Assembly (NCBI GenBank): GCA_016712345.1
Contig: JADJRH010000011.1
Location: 4,092,001-4,156,000 of the forward strand
Length of the DNA stretch: 64,000 nucleotides
Source: Polyangiaceae bacterium
GTDB taxonomy: Bacteria; Myxococcota_A; Polyangia; Polyangiales; Polyangiaceae
Direction: 5' to 3'
Notes under the pieces: generated by a model
Databases searched by the model: none
The model's input: the letters and a program-made list of their open reading frames with translations, nothing else
What the model was told of the DNA's origin: nothing
Shown here: positions 1-7,828 of the stretch, in pieces
Layout of the letters: every line of letters begins with the position of its first letter
Position numbering within the stretch: the stretch's first letter is position 1
Made by a program: the position numbers and the translations under genes

Positions 1-1
1 A

Positions 2-1216
2 ACAGACCTGCAACACCTCAATGACATGGAGGCCACAACGCGGGAGGCTCCGCTTGTCACCTGGCTTGAAACCGTAATCGCCCTTGTTGGTCCGATAAGA
101 CAACGCGCCATTTTTGAAGAAGCACTTGCGGCAGTCAGAACTTCACTCGCCGATTCTACCAATCCACCCTCTACTCCGTCCGCATCGTCACCCATGGCAA
201 CAGAGCCCAAATCTACCCATTATCTCGATCAGCCCACCTTCCCATTTCACGTGCCCGAGGCTGACACGCTCTACAAGATTCTGTACACCACCATTTGGGA
301 TCCGGCGGAAATTCGCCGATTGCTCGCCAAGGCAAATATCGACGCTGGAAACATGACCATCCGCGGGAACCCGCAACTCGACTGGCACAGTGTCCTGGAA
401 AAAACGGCTCTCAAGGGCAAGAGCAGGCTTTTGGTTAACACCATTGCCAACGACTCCAACTACGAAGGCATTCATCCCATACTGCTTGAACATCTGGGCA
501 ACGAACCCCCCGCGGTAAGGCAGGCGCCCCCCCTTAAAAGAAAAGGGAATGAACGCCGGACTGGGCATGACGATACCCTCCTTGATATTGTGTTTTTGGA
601 GCAGGGTCTAATCAAGGCGCGCTCGGTGGTGCACCTCGAAGTTTACGGGTCTGAGCGCATCTACGGCACGGGATTTGTTATTTCACCCAACCATATTCTA
701 ACCAATCATCACGTGCTCTTTGATAACAACAAGCTGGCCACTGAGGTGATTGCCATGTTTGACTATCAAATGGATGCCAACTATCAACCCCGTCACACCG
801 CCAGAATTTCGTGCAGCACCGACTGCACAATCAGGCTCAGCGATCCTACCCACGACTGGGCCGTTGTTGAATTGAGCGAACCTACCACGGCATCCCCGCT
901 TGCGCTGGACCACAAGAAAACGGTCCGAGAACGCAATCGCGTGTACATCATCCAGCATCCGTTTGGCTTGCCAAAAAAAATTGCACTGGCCCACAACGAA
1001 GTTTGCTTTGTGGACGATAACGTCATTCGATACCTCTCGGATACCGAGCAGGGTTCTTCAGGTTCCCCAGTGTTCAACGAACGATGGGAAGTGGTGGCCC
1101 TGCACCACTCGTGGGTACAAACAGGCTCAGACTCGAAGCCCGGCGACATTCTGAACGAGGGCATCGCCATCGCCCGCGTGTCGGAAGGTCTCATGAAAAA
1201 GGGGTTTGCCTTCTGA
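2..1216 (+). CDS. EAD-containing trypsin-like serine protease (5' end outside window)
   Basis: The reading frame is open to the left edge, so the ATG at 26 need not be the true start. Numbering from that ATG, the C-terminal half is a chymotrypsin-fold (S1-like) protease: His228/229 in a TNHHV block after GTGFVIS, Asp277 in DWAVVEL, and Ser345 in GSSGSPVF. The triad therefore looks complete. Ahead of it, residues about 76-160 form a small helical domain (LYKIL...IRRLL...LDWHSVLEKT) that resembles the effector-associated domains (EADs) found with bacterial proteases and caspases. The extreme N-terminus (PLVTWLETVIALVG) looks like the end of a second, truncated EAD-like unit. No signal peptide is visible, so it is probably cytoplasmic. 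The next gene starts 12 bases downstream and carries related domains, which suggests homotypic recruitment and proximity activation. The protease call is firm; the EAD call is by pattern. Confidence 0.8.
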   Translation, partial: TDLQHLNDMEATTREAPLVTWLETVIALVGPIRQRAIFEEALAAVRTSLADSTNPPSTPSASSPMATEPKSTHYLDQPTFPFHVPEADTLYKILYTTIWDPAEIRRLLAKANIDAGNMTIRGNPQLDWHSVLEKTALKGKSRLLVNTIANDSNYEGIHPILLEHLGNEPPAVRQAPPLKRKGNERRTGHDDTLLDIVFLEQGLIKARSVVHLEVYGSERIYGTGFVISPNHILTNHHVLFDNNKLATEVIAMFDYQMDANYQPRHTARISCSTDCTIRLSDPTHDWAVVELSEPTTASPLALDHKKTVRERNRVYIIQHPFGLPKKIALAHNEVCFVDDNVIRYLSDTEQGSSGSPVFNERWEVVALHHSWVQTGSDSKPGDILNEGIAIARVSEGLMKKGFAF

Positions 1217-1228
1217 AGGTGAGCGGCA

Positions 1229-1891
1229 ATGAACAACGCGGCGAAACTACCCACTGAGGTTATCGAGAGCCTCACTCGAAAGCTTGTACCGACGAAGACT
1301 CCGCGCGATTCTTTGTTTGCGGGAGTCCACCCTGAGCTAAAGGCATCCATCCCACTATCTCGTTGCCCTTGGGATCAAACCCTGCGCGACCTTGACCGAC
1401 TCAACCATCACAGCGTGTTGGACGACGGAACCTACCCACTTGCAACCTACCTCCGCAACTTATGGGAATGCCTGCAGCCCACCTCCGAAGGTCCGCGACC
1501 ACCTGAAGTCGAACAGTTGCGCGAACCGGTGCGACAAGCTTTCGACATGCTTGGGCTGACGCAAACACCTGAATTGGTAAGTGTGGCCGATCATCCTTAC
1601 CCTCCATTGCACAAGAATTGGCCGCCGCTGAGAGACGTATTGGCCAGCGCGTACAATCAGCCGGGCCAAATCAAAAGCGTGCTCACGCGGCAACCAACTA
1701 ACCTGGTGGGCGCGGTCAACCTCCAGGGCAGTCCAAATGAGATTTGGACGAGCGTGGCGGTTGAAGCAGCCAAGATAAAGGCGTTCCGCGCCGTTCTTAA
1801 CACGATCTTGGCCGACCCCGACGCCGAATCGCTGCACACCGCCATTCGTGATCTGATGGTGCCCACTATCGCCTATGTGTTCGGGCGATAG
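1229..1891 (+). CDS. EAD-EAD adaptor-like protein
   Basis: This 220-residue protein has no signal peptide and no enzymatic motif. It appears to consist of two helical death-like units. The N-terminal unit (about 5-85) contains the DDGTYPLATYLRNLW pattern, like the fragment at the start of the upstream protease. The C-terminal unit (about 130-215, LRDVLASAY...IKSVL...EIWTSVAVEAAK) aligns by eye along its length with the helical domain of the protease (LYKIL...IRRLL...LDWHSVLEKTA). The gene begins 12 bases after the protease stop and has a GGTGAG ribosome site, so the two are probably co-transcribed. The inferred role is an adaptor or sensor that bridges a signal to the protease by EAD-EAD contact. 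Exact EAD family numbers cannot be assigned without profile searches. Confidence 0.6.
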   Translation: MNNAAKLPTEVIESLTRKLVPTKTPRDSLFAGVHPELKASIPLSRCPWDQTLRDLDRLNHHSVLDDGTYPLATYLRNLWECLQPTSEGPRPPEVEQLREPVRQAFDMLGLTQTPELVSVADHPYPPLHKNWPPLRDVLASAYNQPGQIKSVLTRQPTNLVGAVNLQGSPNEIWTSVAVEAAKIKAFRAVLNTILADPDAESLHTAIRDLMVPTIAYVFGR

Positions 1892-1941
1892 TACAAACGT
1901 GCCAAGCGCCCTGCCGGACTTTGGCGCCGGTCCGATCTGCC

Positions 1942-2445
1942 CTACCCCTTCAGCTTCTTTTTCGCCGCGATCATCCCCACCGCCTGCGCCACACGTTTTG
2001 CCCTTGTTTCAGGCCGCTTCGCTTCTGTAATCCACATCACATATTCACGCTTGCACGACGGTGAAAGCGCCGCCCACCCCGCCGCTGCGGCCACATTTGC
2101 TTTGACCGCGTTGGCCGCATCTTCAGGCAATTCATGCTCGCGCGGAGCCGCATCCAACTCCACTCGAACGTGTACTTTGTCGCCCGCCTTTTTTTTCAAC
2201 TGGGCAAGCACATCTTTGCGGGCCAGCACCATGGCGCACTCGCCGCCCATTTTGGCAAGGGTTCCCTTATACTCCACTTTTTTATCCCAGGTTACCTTCA
2301 CGGGCACCAGGTTCCCCTTACCGTATGTTTCTTTCAGATCCCATGGAAAGTCTACAAAGCAAGCTGCTGTAGCGTTGGCGGGTTTCAGACTTGCTTCAAA
2401 TTCCAACGGACCGGGGTCAACCAATTCCACTTTGCGGGGAGCCAT
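1942..2445 (-). CDS. DUF1905 + YdeI/OmdA-like protein
   Basis: A 167-residue cytoplasmic protein. The first ~100 residues match the DUF1905 barrel pattern (FEASLKPANATAACFVDFP, then VPVKVTWDKKVEYKGTLAKMGG, a GDKVHVRVELD strand). The C-terminal part has the YdeI/OmdA signature: WAALSPSCKREYVMWITEAKRPETRAKR followed by a Lys-rich end. YdeI-family proteins are linked to bacteriocin or antimicrobial-peptide tolerance in other bacteria, but the biochemistry is unknown. It is transcribed away from the lysozyme-like gene and convergently with the EAD adaptor, so it is probably monocistronic. Confidence 0.8.
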   Translation of the reverse strand: MAPRKVELVDPGPLEFEASLKPANATAACFVDFPWDLKETYGKGNLVPVKVTWDKKVEYKGTLAKMGGECAMVLARKDVLAQLKKKAGDKVHVRVELDAAPREHELPEDAANAVKANVAAAAGWAALSPSCKREYVMWITEAKRPETRAKRVAQAVGMIAAKKKLKG

Positions 2446-2564
2446 ATTTTGCCTTTATCTCAATTGCGGTATCTTGAGAAGAGCGCGCACCGAGACTTGT
2501 CAAACCAAGCTCGACAGGACAACGGACGCCGAGGGCTTGTCGCACACGAGCAGACATTTTCCGA

Positions 2565-2603
2565 GGATGGTAAGATTTTCCCCGGGATCAAATCTTACCA
2601 TCC
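2565..2603. repeat. Perfect 14-bp inverted repeat in a divergent intergenic region
   Basis: GGATGGTAAGATTT (2565-2578) and AAATCTTACCATCC (2590-2603) are exact reverse complements around an 11-base spacer that includes CCCCGGG. It lies between divergently transcribed genes (starts at 2445 on - and 2688 on +). That position suits an operator or a leader hairpin rather than a terminator. The arms contain GGTAAGA/TCTTACC, a relative of other words that recur in the window. Confidence 0.75.
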
Positions 2604-2687
2604 CCCCAATCTCACCATTTCAACGAAAAAACCCGAGAGCAACGCCGAGGCACACGCATTGCGCATTGTGGAGCGGAGAATACGCCG

Positions 2688-3920
2688 ATGTGGAAAATTC
2701 GCGCTCTAGCGGCCCTCTTCGCCGCAGCGATTGTGGGAGGTTGCGCCGCCTCGGGGTCAAACGACACCGATGACGAAGAGGTGGGTGAAACCTTAGAGTC
2801 CAACCTTACCGCCGCTCAGAGAAAAGACCGGGCACAGCACCTGCGCGATGTATCGTTTTCGCGCGGCCTGACCAATGGGTGGATGCTCGCGGGCATTGGC
2901 AATGCTGAAACTCAACTCTCCCATTGTTGGAGCGAGTTGACATGGGCCTGTAAAGGCCCCGCATCGGCAGACTGCGGCGGTGGACCGGTGGTTGCCGGCG
3001 CGGGCGACGGACCTTGTTCTCAAAAGCAGGGCGGCCTTGGAATGTTCCAGTTTGACGCCGGAACACACACCCAAACGCTCAACAAATACGGCAACAAAGT
3101 TCTCACGGTAGATGGGAATATCGACCAGGCGATCACCTTCGTGCTCAACATGGTGGTCAACTCCAAATACATCACCGGCGTTTCTACCGAGAGTGAAGCC
3201 CTCCAATGGCTCAACGCCATCAAGGTGGGCGGCACCAATTACAACACCTGGATCAAAACGGTTACCCATTATTACAACGGCTGCGCCCCCAGCTATTCTT
3301 GTTATAACCAACGCTTCAAACACTATGATGATTCTACCCGCGCCGTTTATAACGAAATGGGCGCCGCGTTTTGGGTAGCCCGCGCCCCCATGGAAGTATA
3401 CTGGGAGCGCCTCGACACCGGCGTGTACGACCTGCGAGCGCTCGCACCGTCCAACGTCACCAAGGTTCGATACTTGGTAGACGATTACGAAATTGCCGTG
3501 GCTGCCAAAGACAATCCCGCCACCACCGAGGTGGAAGACAACTTCCCCGGCAACTACAAATTCAAGTATGAAACACCTGAAAGGGTGTTTGTAGCGCTCG
3601 GATACGACAAATCCGGCGCCAACGTCGCGCGCGGCGTCGGCTTAATCGACTCTGTACCCGGCATGGCTGTGTACATCCGCCAAATGGGAGATCACCTGTA
3701 CGAAATTGGACTTGAACGCGCATCCGACGACGTTGCCTACGTTCAGGTCAAGGCCGACGGCTACGTGCTGACCGATGAAGATACCGGCGACACCATGAGC
3801 CACCGCAATGCGGTCAAGTACAAGTTTCAAAACCTGGGTGAGCGCACGTTTGAAATCGCGCTTTTCACAGTCGACGGCAAACCGATTGAAACGCTCGTCC
3901 GCGATTTCAAGTTAGAATAA
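2688..3920 (+). CDS. Secreted lipoprotein with lysozyme/transglycosylase-like domain
   Basis: 410 residues. It begins with a lipoprotein signal (MWKIRALAALFAAAIVGGC, Cys19 as lipid anchor) and an acidic linker. Residues about 50-230 show a lysozyme-like layout: GWMLAGIGNAETQLSHCW, where Glu may be the general acid, then a Cys-rich loop, GGLGMFQFDAGTH, and a late VTHYYNGCAP segment. The C-terminal ~180 residues are beta-rich and probably a binding module. It is likely exported to the outer membrane and may act on peptidoglycan. The gene lies just upstream of vgrG in the same direction, but the 138-base gap and a palindrome in it argue against tight coupling. The fold assignment is by motif only. 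Confidence 0.6.
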   Translation: MWKIRALAALFAAAIVGGCAASGSNDTDDEEVGETLESNLTAAQRKDRAQHLRDVSFSRGLTNGWMLAGIGNAETQLSHCWSELTWACKGPASADCGGGPVVAGAGDGPCSQKQGGLGMFQFDAGTHTQTLNKYGNKVLTVDGNIDQAITFVLNMVVNSKYITGVSTESEALQWLNAIKVGGTNYNTWIKTVTHYYNGCAPSYSCYNQRFKHYDDSTRAVYNEMGAAFWVARAPMEVYWERLDTGVYDLRALAPSNVTKVRYLVDDYEIAVAAKDNPATTEVEDNFPGNYKFKYETPERVFVALGYDKSGANVARGVGLIDSVPGMAVYIRQMGDHLYEIGLERASDDVAYVQVKADGYVLTDEDTGDTMSHRNAVKYKFQNLGERTFEIALFTVDGKPIETLVRDFKLE

Positions 3921-3931
3921 AGCTTCCACAG

Positions 3932-3945
3932 CTTGAGTACTCAAG
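3932..3945. repeat. 14-bp perfect palindrome CTTGAGTACTCAAG
   Basis: A gapless palindrome starting 12 bases after the stop of the lysozyme-like gene and about 110 bases before the vgrG start. It could be an operator for vgrG. There is no T-run, so an intrinsic terminator is unlikely. Confidence 0.5.
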
Positions 3946-4058
3946 GTCGCCGCCGCCGTTGACAACGGCCATTGCGCCCAGGTGCCCGCCAAACCGAAAC
4001 GCTTGCATTCTATCCCGATTCAGGCTCTTCTACGCCGGCCTTTTCGAGCGGTGTACTC

Positions 4059-6548
4059 ATGAGCGATTCGGCACTTTTCCAACTCTGGGTTCGAGGCTTT
4101 TCACCTGATCATTTTCGCGTTCGCACATTTCGCGGCCGTGAAGAAATGTCCCAACCTTACCGGTTTGACATTCAGGTCACCTGCCCCGCGTCAGAAGATG
4201 TGCCCATGGAGCGCGCTGCGCTCGGTCGCCCCGCCGCTTTGTGCCTCCGAGGCACTGAAATTCCGCGTGTTTTTCACGGATTTTTGGCAGCGGCAAAACT
4301 CACGCGCCTCGCACCGGTTGACCACGCGGCCCACCTTACCTTCCGCCTCGTCCCGAGATTTTGGGCGCTCACCAAGCGAATCAACTCGCGCATTTTTCAA
4401 CGCATGAGCGTTCCACAGGTGGTTACCTCCGTCCTTGCGCGGCACAATATTCGGGCAGAATGGCGCCTTCGCTATACTTACCCCGAGCGCGAGTACAACA
4501 CTCAGTATGAAGAGAGTGATGCCGCCTTTGTCGAGCGCTTGCTCGCCGAAAATGGCATTTTCTACTTTTTCCCCAACTCACCCGAGCCCACTTCCGACAC
4601 AGATCTGACCGCGCCCTGCACCATGGTCATGGGGGACGACCCTACCATGGTTAGGCCGCTTGACGATGTTTCCGGTTCGCAGGCCCCCACGCTCCACTAT
4701 CTCGAAGGTGAGGGAACATCCACATTCCACGGAAACAAGATCACTCACTTTGAGCCGTCGCTTCAGGTTCGCACCACATCGGCCACCTACCGCGAGTTTG
4801 ACCCTGAGCGTCCGCACGCTCTCCTCACCACTTACGCATCTACCCTTCCCTCGGCCGGCACACCTCTGCCGGGAGGTATTTCCACAGAGGGTGCCGTTGC
4901 CCCATTGGGTATAGACCTCGAAGAGTATGATCACCACGGCTCCTTTCTCTTTCCAGTATGGGGTCATGCCATGGAAGAGGCCGGCCGCATGTTACGTCAA
5001 GCCCGCCGAAACGCCGCGCTTTCCAAAGGGACAAGCCACGTTTCAACCCTGGGGGCCGGCACCCGTTTCACACTGGAAGACTATCCGGCGGCCGCCGCCA
5101 ATCGAGCGTGGGTGGCCGTCAAAGTGAGTCATGCGGGACGGAGTGAAGCCAAAGGCGCGGCCGACGCTGAAGTGTACACAAACAAGTTCGTGTGTGTACC
5201 CGCCGATGTGGCGTATCCGCCCTCTCGACCGGAACGCAGAAGTGTACAGGTCGCACTCACGGCCACAGTGGTAGGCCCTTCCGGTGACGACATCTATACC
5301 GATCCGCTTGGTCAAATTCGAGTTCGGTTCCACTGGGATCGGGAGCTGGGCTCCGGTGAAGCCAGTTCATGTTGGATTCGCACCATGCAACCGTGGAGCG
5401 GCGCCGGTTGGGGCCACCAATTTATTCCCCGCGTAGGTATGGAAGTGGTCGTTGTTTTTGAAGGCGGCGATCCTGACAAACCCCTTGTCATGGGCACCGT
5501 TTATAATGGCACCCATCCCCCTCCGTTTCGCCTACCGGCAGAAAAAACCCGCAGCGGAATCAAAACACAAAGCACCCCGGGCGGCTCCGGCAATAACGAA
5601 CTCTCCTTTGAAGACGCCGCCGGCGCCGAGCAAGTGTACCTTCATGCCCAGCGCGACCTTGACACGCTTGTCGAGCGAAACCGCACGCTCACCGTGCGCG
5701 GGGCAGAAAAGGTAGAAGTAGCCGGCGATCGAACATCCACGCTCGGAGGCTCAGAACAAAGCCGCGTAGGCGGATCGGTAGAACGTCAGGTTGGGGGCGA
5801 TGAAAATCTATCTACCCAGGGCAGCCGGGTAGACGTCGTGAGTGGCAACCTCGACACGCGCATTTCTGGAAACACAACGCTTCGAGTGGGCGGCCGCACC
5901 GATGTTGAATTGGGTGGTGCAATCACGCACACCTACCATGAAGACTCTATTGTTCGAAGCAAAGGCAACATCACCGAAGTGGTGGGGACCAACGGCGCCG
6001 CACGCTCGCACACACTTTTTGTAGAAGGGGTGATTACCTCGCACGGGACAGAACGGATTGAACTTACGAGCGACAAAGAAATCGTGTTCCGCGTGGGCAA
6101 GAGCATCGTGCGGGTCACAGAAGATCGAATTGAACTCAACTCGCCCACCATCGCCGCAAAAGGCGGAGAATCCGGGCTTACCGCATCAGACGACGGGATG
6201 GACTTGCGCGCAAAATCCACAGCGCAAATCGTCACCGACACTCTCCTCTTCAAAACCGAAGGTGCCTCGCTGGCAATGGCCAAAGAGGTTAAAATCGACG
6301 GTCAACAAATTCTACTCAACTCGCCTGAACAGGCCAAAGACCCGCCGCCCAAAGACCCCGTTGAACCTACCCTGGTAGAACTCACCGATCTCGAAGGCAA
6401 TCCCCTACCCTACCAGCGGTTTGTTGTGCTTTTCGACGACGGCTCGGAGCAGGTGGGCGTTACCGACAAAGAAGGCAAGGCATCGCTCATTACAGAAAAA
6501 GACGGCAAGATTGTGTTTCCCGATTTGTCCAACGTAGCCGGCGGGTAA
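4059..6548 (+). CDS. vgrG: T6SS tip protein VgrG with C-terminal extension
   Basis: The frame can be read from a TTG at 3972, but the ATG at 4059 (MSDSALFQLWVRGF) fits the family start, giving about 829 residues. The order is typical of VgrG: gp27-like base (VRTFRGREEMSQPYRFDIQV, FHGF, the YNTQYEESDAAFVERLLAENGI block), then a gp5 OB-fold (DPLGQIRVRFHWDRE, CWIRTMQPWSGAGWG, EVVVVFEGGDPDKP), then a beta-helix needle of short Val/Gly repeats (about residues 540-680). The last ~55 residues (ELTDLEGNPLPYQRF...GVTDKEGKASL) form a transthyretin-like module, related in pattern to a segment of the LysM protein at 10312-10956. VgrG caps the Hcp tube and carries effectors. The PAAR and effector genes follow on the opposite strand. 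No sheath, tube or baseplate gene lies in the window, so this is an orphan vgrG/effector island. Confidence 0.95.
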   Translation: MSDSALFQLWVRGFSPDHFRVRTFRGREEMSQPYRFDIQVTCPASEDVPMERAALGRPAALCLRGTEIPRVFHGFLAAAKLTRLAPVDHAAHLTFRLVPRFWALTKRINSRIFQRMSVPQVVTSVLARHNIRAEWRLRYTYPEREYNTQYEESDAAFVERLLAENGIFYFFPNSPEPTSDTDLTAPCTMVMGDDPTMVRPLDDVSGSQAPTLHYLEGEGTSTFHGNKITHFEPSLQVRTTSATYREFDPERPHALLTTYASTLPSAGTPLPGGISTEGAVAPLGIDLEEYDHHGSFLFPVWGHAMEEAGRMLRQARRNAALSKGTSHVSTLGAGTRFTLEDYPAAAANRAWVAVKVSHAGRSEAKGAADAEVYTNKFVCVPADVAYPPSRPERRSVQVALTATVVGPSGDDIYTDPLGQIRVRFHWDRELGSGEASSCWIRTMQPWSGAGWGHQFIPRVGMEVVVVFEGGDPDKPLVMGTVYNGTHPPPFRLPAEKTRSGIKTQSTPGGSGNNELSFEDAAGAEQVYLHAQRDLDTLVERNRTLTVRGAEKVEVAGDRTSTLGGSEQSRVGGSVERQVGGDENLSTQGSRVDVVSGNLDTRISGNTTLRVGGRTDVELGGAITHTYHEDSIVRSKGNITEVVGTNGAARSHTLFVEGVITSHGTERIELTSDKEIVFRVGKSIVRVTEDRIELNSPTIAAKGGESGLTASDDGMDLRAKSTAQIVTDTLLFKTEGASLAMAKEVKIDGQQILLNSPEQAKDPPPKDPVEPTLVELTDLEGNPLPYQRFVVLFDDGSEQVGVTDKEGKASLITEKDGKIVFPDLSNVAGG

Positions 6549-6735
6549 TGACCCTTCTCAACGGTTACGCTCTACTCGCCGCTCAGCCATCCACCTCACT
6601 TGTGATAGCTGCGGAAGCCGGCGCGGCTTGAGTTTTCGCACTCGCCGGACTGCCGCCAAAAGTTTGCCTCGTGACGGCAAGCAGCTCCATACCCAAAAGC
6701 CGATGGCTTTGTCCCGAGTAGAACAGTCTGTACGA

Positions 6736-7374
6736 TCAGCTGGGTATGACCAGCGCGTTTGACTCGGGTATAACGCGAAATCGATGACCTGCAATCTCGT
6801 AACCGGGTTCATACATCTCTTGACCGTGTGGAGAGAAACTCTCCGAGAACTTAATCTCGCCAACAACCTGACGCACTGGTAGCAGTATGTCTTGAAACAG
6901 CTTGCGCACCTGCCAGACGGTCAAAGCGGTCCAGCTCAACAACGCCAGTACAAACCATACGCCGGTATCCCAGAAGGCGGCGGACGGGCGCGCCAAATAA
7001 ATTGAGCCTGTTGCAAGGGGGATGGCACTCAGAAAAAGTGGTAGAAACACCGCACGCCAACCTACCATCCACACCTGCCCCATGGCCCATTTCCCCTTTG
7101 CGTTCTTCTTGTGCCAATCTACACAAAAACCGTGAACGCGAGCGGTTATTTCATTGATTGCTGCAACGTCGACAGCGGGCCCCGGGGATGCATCTCGGTA
7201 GATGCGACCCTCTGCCGCCGAGGGACGGACGAACACAACGAGGTCGTCTTTCCCCAAGATGTAGGCGATATGCGAACCGAGAATCTGCAGCAGTTCGCGC
7301 CGGGCGCGCCGCGTCATGGGTAGATTTTCTACCACCCACTGAGGCCGGTAGAAAAGTGGTGTAGCCCCAGTCAT
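6736..7374 (-). CDS. C-terminal part of frameshifted membrane protein (candidate immunity protein)
   Basis: This 212-codon frame continues the protein begun by the frame at 7151-7828. The join is at about 7371-7385, where the upstream frame turns into Arg/Pro/His-rich shadow sequence while this frame becomes protein-like (PLFYRPQWVVENLPMTRRARRELLQILG). It contains two hydrophobic segments (VFLPLFLSAIPLATGSIYLA and TGVWFVLALLSWTALTVW) and a soluble C-terminal tail. The gene is last in the PAAR-effector cluster, directly after the large putative effector, which is the usual immunity position. A true two-gene overlap is possible, but the lack of a sensible end to the upstream frame favours one gene broken by a single-base indel. 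Confidence 0.55.
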   Translation of the reverse strand: MTGATPLFYRPQWVVENLPMTRRARRELLQILGSHIAYILGKDDLVVFVRPSAAEGRIYRDASPGPAVDVAAINEITARVHGFCVDWHKKNAKGKWAMGQVWMVGWRAVFLPLFLSAIPLATGSIYLARPSAAFWDTGVWFVLALLSWTALTVWQVRKLFQDILLPVRQVVGEIKFSESFSPHGQEMYEPGYEIAGHRFRVIPESNALVIPS

Positions 7375-7828
7375 CCCATCCCAGTTCTCCGCGAACCGAT
7401 CTTACACGCCCCAGAAACGACGCCGGCGGAATCATCCCAGCAGACGACGATGGCCCAATAATAAGGCGAGCCACCAGTCGGAGCACACCCGCAAAGCCAC
7501 ATGTGCACAATGACACCAGAAACCCCAGCAGGGACACGGTCTGGAACAAGTCCCGCCGTGGGGCAGCCATCCAATTCGCCGAGGCGAAGAAACCACTGAC
7601 CGCGAAGGACATACCCAAAAGTCCAACCAGCGCGACTCTATCTGAGTTCGCCAATGTCCGCAAATACAAGGGGTTCAGACCGTCATGTCCATTATCACCG
7701 TTTGCGAAAGCTGCTACATCAGGTTCCAGCTCCGCGGGTAGATTTCCAGACTCAAGTTGATCGACAATATCTGCCGGCAGGCTATCCCGGACATTTCCCG
7801 TCATGAACCTCAGCACCGCATTATCCAA
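7151..7828 (-). CDS. N-terminal part of frameshifted membrane protein (candidate immunity protein)
   Basis: Only the portion from 7828 down to about 7380 looks coding (about 150 residues); the remaining codons are out-of-frame shadow. It starts with TTG immediately after the TGA of the effector, or with the ATG at 7804 (MTGNVRDSLPAD, preceded by GAGG). A soluble N-terminal segment is followed by two hydrophobic helices (VALVGLLGMSFAVSGFFA and FQTVSLLGFLVSLCTCGFAGVL). Together with the downstream frame it would make a protein of about 360 residues with four membrane helices. A membrane-embedded partner immediately downstream of a membrane-inserting effector fits immunity, but this rests only on order and topology. 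No family was recognised. Confidence 0.5.
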   Translation of the reverse strand: MDNAVLRFMTGNVRDSLPADIVDQLESGNLPAELEPDVAAFANGDNGHDGLNPLYLRTLANSDRVALVGLLGMSFAVSGFFASANWMAAPRRDLFQTVSLLGFLVSLCTCGFAGVLRLVARLIIGPSSSAGMIPPASFLGRVRSVRGELGWDDWGYTTFLPASVGGRKSTHDAARPARTAADSRFAYRLHLGERRPRCVRPSLGGRGSHLPRCIPGARCRRCSNQ

